Assembly: GCF_023343835.1 (NCBI RefSeq)
Contig: NC_064443.1
Span: forward strand, 248,001 to 312,000
Reading direction: 5' to 3'
DNA: 64,000 nucleotides
Source of the DNA: Lagopus muta
Lineage: Eukaryota; Chordata; Aves; Galliformes; Phasianidae
The notes beneath the pieces are model-generated. The model searched no databases. It worked only from the letters and a program-made list of their open reading frames with translations, and was not told the origin of the DNA. The translations under genes were made by a program, and so were the position numbers. Below are positions 55,530-64,000 of the stretch, piece by piece (within the stretch, counting starts at the first letter, position 1; each line of letters begins with the position of its first letter).

Positions 55530-56036
55530 CTACTGCTCACTGATGCCGTGCTCCCATGCTACCCTGGCCTGCTCTTCCTTTCCACCACTCACAGGCTGGG
55601 ACACTTTACGATGCAACTGGCGGTGTTTGTCGTCGTCTTCAATTATCATTCCTTCCTCATTCTCTGTGTTTGGCAGCCGGGAGTGGTAAGGTTTGGGGGG
55701 TAGAGCAGGAGGGTCCAGGGTGTCCTGAGGAATGACTCCTGACGGAGCTGAGTGGCTTCGGCATGGCTGGGATTTGAGTGACTCAAGGACGTCAGGCTCA
55801 GAGAGACTGTACCTCACAGGGAGGTAGGGTGTCTCTAGATCTTCATCAGTGTTCCAGGCCTGGCTGGGGACAGAATCCATGGTGTCGGTGCGAGGAGGTG
55901 GTTCGGAGGAATGTCCAAAATTACTCTCGCTCAAGGAGGAGACGCCACTGCTTGCACTGCCGGATAAAGTGGAGTTGCTTCCATCTAGACCAGACTGTGG
56001 ACTGGTAGGTGATGCAGGGATGGGATGAAGAGGGGA
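55530..56036 (-). CDS. DOCK3: DOCK3 terminal coding exon
   Basis: 507 nt in phase 0, from SPLHPIPASPTSPQSGLDGS through PPALPPKPYH to WEHGISEQ and TAG (55532-55530). Acceptor ctgcaaacag. Confidence 0.95.
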   Translation of the reverse strand, partial: SPLHPIPASPTSPQSGLDGSNSTLSGSASSGVSSLSESNFGHSSEPPPRTDTMDSVPSQAWNTDEDLETPYLPVRYSLSEPDVLESLKSQPCRSHSAPSGVIPQDTLDPPALPPKPYHSRLPNTENEEGMIIEDDDKHRQLHRKVSQPVSGGKEEQARVAWEHGISEQ

Positions 56037-59000
56037 CTGTTTGCAGAAAAACAGAAATCTTGTTAAAATCGACATGGGAGGAGGCAACACTGCAGCTCGC
56101 TAACATTTCAGCTTTTAACAGTGATGTTAACAACAGTGCAGTTCTGGTTTTGTTCAAAATGTCAGCCATTGGCAGTTTGTATATATATTCCCCTGATTTG
56201 TATGGAAACACCTCTTGTGGACAAATCAGTGCACTTAACACAGCAGCTGAAGTGATAAAATCCCTCTCTCCCTCTGTACTGAGGGGGCCTGAAATCACAA
56301 CATAAGCAAAAGGGAAGTGGGAGGGCCTAAATTTAAGTTCAGCAGTTTATAAACTTGCAATGAATTTTCTCTCAATTAAGTCAATAGCATTTTAAAAATA
56401 GTGAATCTGTATTCAAGAACTACTTGGAGGTGACAGTGGACAAGGGTGTCCTTCCAGAGCCTATACTTTTTCTTCTGTTTTTATCTCCCTGACACTTCTT
56501 TTTTACCTTGCGCAATGTTCGTGCAGGCAGTGCCGGAGGAGCATCATTGAGCTGGTGATGGAAGGCATCAAAGTGCAGCGAGTAGTGTCCTGGAATGAGA
56601 CAAGGGTCAGAAATACGGACCTGTAGAGCCTCAACGCTGTAAGAGAGTTGGGGTTTTAGATTCTGCAAGCCAAGTAACAGCTCCAACCACTGACGAGACC
56701 GATCCAGCCTGAGGCTTCCCTTCCGATCAGTACTGTGGAGTGCATCTGTCACATCACAAAATGCTTACAAGAAGTTCAGTGCAGTGATAGATTCCCACCC
56801 ACCCCCTTTATCAAGGATTTCATGGCAAGGCAACAGGCTCGTAAACAACGAATGACTGAAGGTTTATTTAGTAGCTATGTAACCGTAAGTTATTGCTGAA
56901 GATAGCCGCTGGCAAAAAGCCAAGTCAGACTTCCAACACACACACACACCTAGCCCACAATTCTAGCCCACACAAGTCCATGTTATTTGTAACAACTGCG
57001 AAATTTGAAGATCTTGAACAAAACTGAAAATGTCCACTGCTAACCTAGCAGACCAGGAAAGACTTTGACTTCTTGTTTCCGATGCTTTCTATGAGGGAAA
57101 ACAAGAACTATGGCCAGTTTTCATCTGGCCTAGTCATTTGGCATGACTGCATGACTTATGCAGCAGATCTACTGGGCTTTTCCTTACCATGGGGCAGGCT
57201 TCGGGGAGGTACTGGTGGGGCCAAGATGCTCCCAACGTGGACAGACAGGAATGGCAGGGCCTCTCTGGTTCCGCTGTCTAGGCTCCAGCTACTGGGCGCT
57301 GCTGGCACAGCTGAAGGATTGAAACAGATTTAACTTGGGTAATGGGGTGATGCGGCCAGAAGGACTGGCTTGCCAGTGTACTCTGTAGTAGTAAAGAGAG
57401 GTGAGATTTGAAGAACTTGGGGTGTGGTAGGATTGGAGGCATACAAAGGCATCTAGTCTACAGCATGTTTAGTTTATAGGGTGCTTTGTTAAAGAAGCGA
57501 GAGTTAGGTGATCAGTGCTTGTTAGTCAGCCCATCTCCCCTCTGCTGACCCTCCAGGCTCACTTCTATGAACTATGAAGAGCAGTAGAATTCTGTGAAGT
57601 TTTTTTGTTTGTTTGTTTGTTTTATGAGCCGGTAAGTAAAAATGAAATCTTTTTTATGATGAAATCTTTTTTAATGGTGAAGCAGCAGCTGGATCTCAGC
57701 TATGAGCTGTTCTGCCTGGCAGGGAACAACTCCAGAGCAGGAAGAAACATGGGCAGAACTCCTGTGAGACACAGGATGGCTGCAGTTGTATTACAGTGGC
57801 TAAGCAAAGAGCGAGTAAAGGATGTGAGGGCAATGACCATAATCTGGTACAGAAGAAACCAGGACTTCAAAGATCCCATTTGCTCCAGAGCTGATTGATT
57901 AATCTGATCCCCAGGTACTTAAAGATAACAGCCCAGGCTCCTTGATTTACAAAGTCAGCAATGAGACTGAGCCTTTGTTAACTGGGAAAGACAGAAGCAA
58001 GAGTGCTTTCCTCATATAACAGGTATTGAGAATGATTCTACGTGACTTTGTGTTTACATCATAACAGTTGCTTCTAACGATGAGAATGTGTCAGGATCTC
58101 AAGAATTTTGCCAACAGACATTATTAAAATGCATCTTCACCTCTTCCAAACGCACTCTAAGACTCAATTTGTTCTGAGGAGATAGAAATGCAATAACTGT
58201 GTATGTGTTTATAAACAATCAGTGCGTTTCATCAGCTCAGGCAGAAAAGAAAAGGGGGAAGAGGAACTAAGTACTTCAGTAGGTCTACCACAGAAAGGTG
58301 AGATTAAAGACAGCTTTTGCCATCTTCAGTTTGAAACATGTAAAACAGAAGCCTGGAGAAATAAACAGAGAGTTTGACATATGAAGAGAATTTTTCCCTA
58401 ATTAAAATGCCTGCAACCATTTTTCAGATGTGTTTCTTCTCTAAAATGACTCTGAAAGGTTTATTATTGTTTTTCCTTAGCTCATGAACAGACTCCCCAA
58501 GATCTAAAACTCCCCAGGGTAAAAAGGATCAGAAAATGACAGCCTCAAAAGACAGCCGAAAACCCACAAAAATGTTGGCTTTAAAGAGAGACCCTCAAAG
58601 CAAGAATGAAGTACAAAGATGCCAAGAATCTTGACAGAGAACAGGTTCAAACAAAGGGATGCATACATCTCAACACAGGTAAGTGGCTTCAGATGAGCTT
58701 TCTGAGCAGCCCTGCTCATGCTCTACACGTCAGAGTGCCGTAATCTGCATTACTGCAATTGGTGCTAAAAGGTTAAAATGAAGAGGGACAAAATACAGAA
58801 TGATGCCAGCCACACGGTGCTCTCCTGCAGGATTCCAGCATCAGGTGAAAAGGACTCAACAATACCTGGTTTTCTTGGCTTGTAAAATGATTGTTGTTTT
58901 TTTTTGTCTATTTCTTTTTAATACTGAGATGAGCAGAAGACTGTAAGAACAGAACGTACCGTGTTCCAGTGTGTAATCCATTTATACTTTCTCAGTGTTC

Positions 59001-61947
59001 TCTCATTCACTGCCTTCTGAGCTAAGTGCTGGAAATCATCCTAAGATCAGACGATTCTGGAGCATGGCTGCTGCCTGTTAAAACTGGAGCTGGATCTAAA
59101 ATGCTTCAGGGAGAAACCTACCCAGGGAGCTCCAGTGATGCCCTAGCCCATCTCTCCCTTCTCAGCAGTCTCAGTGGCCATGTGCAGCTCTGCTTCTGCT
59201 CTGTGCAGCTGATGTCACCCTGTTGTCAATGGGAATTATTGAGCAGTACTTCTGACTTGGCATGGAGGGGGGTGGAAAAATTCACGGAGCACGACAGCTG
59301 ACAAAAACAAGGCAGACGTCATCCTGACTACAGAGTGATGTTGGCTCCAGGGCTGCAGAAACGCCTGCAGCCGCTGACCTAGCAGCAGAGCTGGGGTTCC
59401 TCCTACACTATCCCTAAGAGCACCACCTGTCTTTTATGGCTCCTTTGGACTCTGGGACATTCTGTCTTGGGTTCCCTTCTCTTTGTGCTGTAGACATGCT
59501 CTTGCATAGATATTGCCCACAAGTACAAATTCAAGAATTATTTCTCAACAGGCAACACATCATGTACGTACCTTTTTCCAGTTCTTTCTCCTGTCCAGTA
59601 TAAAAATCATACCAAGTCTTTCATGTTCAATTCAAATGCAACATGGCTAAGGCAGAACTCTTAATTCCTCACTCCCTAGCCTCAACTGTTGTCACTATTA
59701 GCGTCATCAGAATAATTTGTTCTGAAATGCAGGTTGGCTTCTGTTTTCAATCTCGACTGCTCTGTAATGCTGCCACACTGTTAAAGTAATGGATTCTGAT
59801 TTATTAGAAGTTCTGGAATAGTATCTGGCTTTTTGTTTTTCAAAGATACCGTTTAGTTCACAGCTGCTGAAACAAGAACACTGACAGAAGTGTAATGAAG
59901 CGCATTGCGCAGCTCAGACTAGAGGACTGTGGTGGTCTTTCCTGGCCTTAAAATGTTTGACTTTCAGATGCTGTTTCTCCCAGTCATACATAAGACCACT
60001 GCTTTCTAATGGCAGCACCCTTGTTTCAGGTTTTGACTCAAGAATTTTGCTCTCTTCCGCTTTTTTCAGAATGCTGTTCCTCAGGTCATTTTGTGAGCCC
60101 ATCACTTTGTCCATGGCACCCCATTGACAAGCTCCTCCTCCTCCTCCCCTGCATTAAACAAAACAAGCTCCTTTTCTTCTCTCATAGTCTTTTTTTCTGC
60201 TTGGCTATTTAACACCCTTTGCTATATACTGCCAGAATCATTTCCCACCTATGTGCAGACCTGTCACGCCGTTCAATGGGTTCATTTGGGAAATTCTCAC
60301 ATAAGCCTCTGATCTTTCCCATTTTTCCATGACCTTATAGTCACCTCACTGCTTTTCTTCAGACTCTTCCTTAGAAATCTCTTACTTCCATGGGCTCCGC
60401 TCATACTTCTTCAATGCAGCAAGTATAAGTTCCTAATGAGAAACTTAATTAAGCATAAAACTAGCTCAGAAAGAGAAGAAATGTCACTATTTTGAAGAGT
60501 AAGTGCTCATTAAAAACAAAACCAACACAATTTATACGGTCTGAAGAAAAGCAGCAGTATACCTCTTCTTTTTTTTTTTTTTTTTTGGAAATGGTACAAA
60601 TCCTTCAGTGTTCTTTCAGATATTTCCCCTTTTGTTTGTTTGGGAATTCTGCCTGATGAAAGCTGCCTGATTTGTTTCAATAACAACATGCTAAACTCAG
60701 AAGGCTTTTTGAAACAGAGCTTTGTGCAACTCCACCCTTCTGAAGTGACTATACATTTGGCAGGAAGCCCCGTTAATTAAACTGTTAATTTTAAAAATAA
60801 GAGAATGCACTCTGCCAGAAAATGTAGAAGCCCATTCACTACTTGCAGGATCAGAGTAATAATATTTTAGAAAGCATGCATGTTAACTAGGAAAAAGAAT
60901 ACCTTTCTCAGCCACGGAGAGGTTGGGATCACTGCAAGGTTTGCACGGTCCAATCATTTGCTGCATCAAGGCGCGCTGAAAATTTGGAGGCTAAGGGAGA
61001 AGAAAGCACAGAACCTATGGATTTCTGTTCAGGTTTTCAGGCAAAGAGACTTTTTTTTAAAAAAAAAACTCATGGGAACCTTAGACTGTCTACATTAGCA
61101 AGTAATGCAGTGCAATCCTAGAAGATCTCCGGAGGTAACAGCGATGAGGACCCTGCTGTGCTCTCTGAAGGAGTTATATCAGAGCAGCTCTGCCTGGTCT
61201 TGTGCCCATTAGCAGCTTGAATGCACCCCATGCTCTTCTGAAGCTCATCTTTTGCTTTGGCTTCATTTGAAATAATAGAGTTTGTGTGCTCTGAGACAGT
61301 TCTCTGATGTGAACTGAAGTAGGCATGGTCAGGAGATTCCCTTCAAATGTGCATGCCAGAGCTGAATTAAAATGCTCATACGTAAGCACACAGTGAATTT
61401 CTCAGTTTGCCCAGAGAAAGCAGCACACTGTTTGGAGACCCTGTATACATTACTTCAGCCTCCTGTGTATTTTGTTACCTCTGGCAATCACCATAAACCT
61501 ACTTAGATTCAACTTTGAGGCTTACCAGAAGGATGGAAGAGCGAGTAAATTAAGTGATGTGATGCTTACAGAGGACCAGGGCTCAAGGGACAACCAACTA
61601 CAGTTTTAACAGTCGTTACAATTTACATCACCCAACTACCAAAGTGGGTGGGTCTAGTGTGCGATTAGTATCAGCAGGTCTATGCTATTTCTTGGACCGC
61701 AGTGAAAATCCTAAGATCTTGTGCTTCCCAAAAATATTAAGAGAAGCTTTAAAGCAAACAAAAGAGTAAAGATGAGCCTGTCCTTTTCAGTATGGTTGAG
61801 CTAACGTAAGAGAAATCAGGTCTGCTACCTGTCCGTTTTCCATGATAGCTGCGGGGTACATGGCACTGCTGGGCCGGTCCCGGTGGGTTGGCAACAACAT
61901 CATCAGCTCCCTTGTGTGGCGGTACTTATCTGGTAGAGAGGGAGAGC
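55530..61947 (-). CDS. DOCK3: DOCK3 (MOCA), last four coding exons; rest of gene beyond the right edge
   Basis: Minus-strand exons 61947-61829 (or from 61929), 60990-60903, 56589-56507 and 56036-55530 join in phase to give the C-terminal 264 residues or so. DOCK3 is a neuronal Rac1 guanine-exchange factor; its catalytic DHR-2 domain is not in this window. The visible part is the disordered tail. It has Crk-type SH3-binding motifs (PALPAR, PALPPK), a Ser-rich stretch (SGSASSGVSSLSESNFG), and a poorly conserved acidic/basic end (EEGMIIEDDDKHRQLHRK) finishing WEHGISEQ and TAG. It matches remembered human DOCK3 closely up to about PPALPPKPYH and diverges after. In human, DOCK3 also precedes MANF on the same strand. 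Confidence 0.95.
56507..56589 (-). CDS. DOCK3: DOCK3 exon with PALPAR motif
   Basis: 83 nt encoding the end of a Gly codon, HYSLHFDAFHHQLNDAPP, then ALPARTLRK, donor gtaaaa. The strong acceptor ctcattccag and the phase left by the previous exon fix the upper edge, although the frame stays open further upstream. Confidence 0.93.
56590..60902 (-). other. DOCK3 intron
   Basis: No exon or recognised repeat element. Has a short CA run near 56937-56949, a GTTT run near 57608-57622, and a poly-T run near 60570-60586. Confidence 0.6.
60903..60990 (-). CDS. DOCK3: DOCK3 exon
   Basis: 88 nt: 29 codons plus one base, PPNFQRALMQQMIGPCKPCS, then DPNLSVAEK. Acceptor ctcccttag, donor gtattc. It links exactly in phase to both neighbours. 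Too short to stand out as an open frame; found by following the family sequence. Confidence 0.94.
61829..61947 (-). CDS. DOCK3: DOCK3 exon (first in window along the gene)
   Basis: Encodes GSPSLPDKYRHTRELMMLLP to PAAIMENGQ, donor gtagca. Two good acceptors lie 18 nt apart in the same frame: ttgttcacag before 61947 and ctctctaccag before 61929. The shorter form would drop GSPSLP. Confidence 0.9.
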
Positions 61948-64000
61948 CTGTGAACAAGTGAGAGCAATCACATACACGTGACAAACAACAGCCACGTCTC
62001 CGCATGCCCAGAGCCAGTCCTTCTGTGTGGTGCGTTCAGACGATGGTCAAACAGGACTCAAGGAACACGGGGCCCAGCACAACAAGCAGCTCACTGCTGG
62101 TGGGGTGTGTGGCACAGGATGAAGAACTGGCACGTTATGTATGATTAGGGACACAACATGTAAGGCGTGTAAGATGTGCTCCTTCCTCCTGGAGTGGTGC
62201 AAAGAGCTGAATATATATAAATAAATACAGAAGAAAGGGCAACTGTGTGAATAAAGTACTGCAGTCATACAAATGCTGTAAAGCCTTGTAATTCAGGACT
62301 GAATGTGGCAGAAAGGGATAAAAGCCTGAGGTGCACCATTCAGATCAAGCAGAAAGCTACTTTATTCTTCAGTTCTGGTAGAGAGAGACTGAGGTGCTGC
62401 CGTGTAGTTGGTGATACCACGTTTGGCTTTTTCTTATAAGAGCACAAAAATCACTAATGAACAGAATTTGCTAAACGTGGGTGGCATTTTGCTCATAAGG
62501 CCTCTAGGTAAGCTATGGTTTCTATTGAGTACTGGTATACTGAGCCATTGTATGACACCAGAATGTTTAGCAGTGCTTATAGCTGGAATATACTTGACTT
62601 GGTAGACTTAACTATTAGTTAGCTTAGCTATCTGCATAGCTCCCATTTAAGAAGTAGCGGTATGCACACAGATAGCTTCCTGGAGTTTGCAATTATTTGG
62701 GATTTGTATCCTTCAAGGTGAGTGCCACACAACAATATTCTTCTGATATACAAGAGCTGACAAGGGATTTGTTAGCAGAACGATTCCTATCAGTGACTTC
62801 CTAAAGTCTGATACTGCTGACAGACACATCCATTGGGATGCATGGTATTAGGCAGGAACTGATGATCAGAAGCTGCTAGAGTGAGCTTTCATTTGCACTG
62901 CTAATTTCACTGCATCACAGACACGCACTGAACAGATGACAGCACACAGCGCATTACAGAGCCATGCTGGCTTTTGGGGAATACATGCCCCCTCTTGCAG
63001 ACTTTCCACAACCACACACATTACCTGAACAGCACTGCAACATATGAGCAAAGGCACTGGTACTGGTTAATGCAGCTTTTATCCCAGCAAAAGCAAACAT
63101 GCATTTTTTGGGACTGATATTCAGCACACAGTGGAAGGAACAATGTGTCCAGCAGAATGCAGGATAACCTCCTACAATAGGGGAGGCAGATCCCCAATTA
63201 ATCCACACCCCCACCCTGACATGGACAGCCACAAAGTATCTGCATTCCAGTTCCGAACTCATTTTCTCCCCAGACATAAAACAGAAACATAATTACACAA
63301 CATTCTTTGCTCTCATGTACAAGCATCAGCTTGGAAAACACAGTGTTATGCTTTATGCTGAGTCTCTTTTACTCACACGTCACAGATAGTCCTACTTCTG
63401 CCTGACAAATGTAGATGTATCAAACTCTTAGGTGTGCCCAGAACTGCATCACAGCACAACCCAACAATGTCAGCTTTGCCATTTTATTTATCTTGTGCTT
63501 TTTTGTCCAAGATGCAAACCACCCCAATGTGCCATTGGCTAATATGGGATTCTAGCTTCCACCAGACCTTGCATGCGTGACCTGAAAAATTCCACATGTG
63601 CTAAACATGGAGGTAGTTTCACCCTGGCATTTGGTACCCTAAATTTGGAAATGACTAGGGCCACAAAGAGTGTGGCAGATTATGCCATATGTCCAGCCTG
63701 CTAGCAAATTAAGCACCGACACCTCCAAAAATTGAGTGCCATGAGAGGAGTGGCTATAACTGAAGCATTTATTTGTTAATAATCAGGCCTGCTGCTTTGA
63801 AAAGGCAGAGAACACAATCACTAAGGCTCTTTTCAGGGACTGGCAAACTGTAGAAAACAACATCAAATCCAGAAGCTTTCAGGACAGCCATAGTGGCCAC
63901 CTGAAATGCAGCGTGTACCAGGGCTTATCCTCTGCAGCCTGCAGCTCACTACACTGCATGTGCGCAGCACTGTGCAAACTATTAATGAGAAAGGAAAACC
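61948..64000 (-). other. DOCK3 intron to the window edge
   Basis: No further DOCK3 exon recognised. The preceding exon probably lies to the right of the window. Nothing else supported. Confidence 0.6.

Noticed and set aside
56641-56752. Upstream continuation of the DOCK3 56.5-kb exon (frame open to 56752, alternative acceptor ctcttacag)
   Set aside because: The preceding exon at 60903-60990 ends in phase 1 after SVAEK, which joins exactly to the acceptor at 56589 to give the expected GHYSLHF; the extra upstream residues are not part of the family sequence.

Overview
The window is vertebrate nuclear DNA, almost certainly from a bird and most likely a galliform such as chicken or a close relative. 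The evidence is a high load of CR1 LINE copies with the avian 3' end (short tandem units such as ATTCTATG), compact genes, and the gene order DCAF1(+) / RBM15B(-) / MANF(-) / DOCK3(-). This is human 3p21 synteny read in reverse; from general knowledge the chicken counterpart would be chromosome 12. Genes were named by reading translated exons against remembered family sequences; no database was searched.

Layout. (1) 1-35.3 kb holds the 3' two thirds of DCAF1 (VprBP) on the + strand: 15 coding exons (2322-35096) giving 1079 residues that correspond to about residues 429-1507 of the human protein. The rest of the gene lies to the left of the window. Exon phases all join without a break. Introns hold CR1 fragments and one fairly young 5'-truncated CR1 of 2.6 kb (29.94-32.52 kb), inserted antisense to the gene. 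(2) 35.3-40.8 kb is the convergent gap between DCAF1 and RBM15B, with an older CR1 copy and simple repeats. (3) 40.8-43.9 kb is intronless RBM15B (910 residues; three RRMs and a SPOC domain) with a strong CpG island over its start. (4) 44.1-48.4 kb is MANF, with four coding exons giving 180 residues. Its last exon ends under 400 bp upstream of the RBM15B start codon, inside the same CpG island, and its own promoter is a second CpG island at 47.6-48.4 kb. (5) 48.4-55.5 kb is intergenic DNA plus the probable DOCK3 3' UTR. (6) 55.5-64 kb carries the last four coding exons of DOCK3, the proline-rich SH3-binding tail, with the rest of the gene beyond the right edge.

The four genes do not form one pathway. 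DCAF1 is the substrate receptor of a CUL4-DDB1 ubiquitin ligase, RBM15B an RNA-binding adaptor of the m6A writer complex, MANF an ER-stress-induced ER/secreted survival factor, and DOCK3 a neuronal Rac1 exchange factor.

I found no undescribed system. The most interesting signals are regulatory: a perfect inverted pair of UPRE-type (TGACGTGG) sites about 520 bp upstream of the MANF start; a TISU-type upstream start codon with a nine-codon uORF just ahead of RBM15B; an in-frame, well-placed upstream AUG before MANF; very tight MANF/RBM15B packing; and a 23-bp tandem duplication that exactly explains one frame break in the young CR1.
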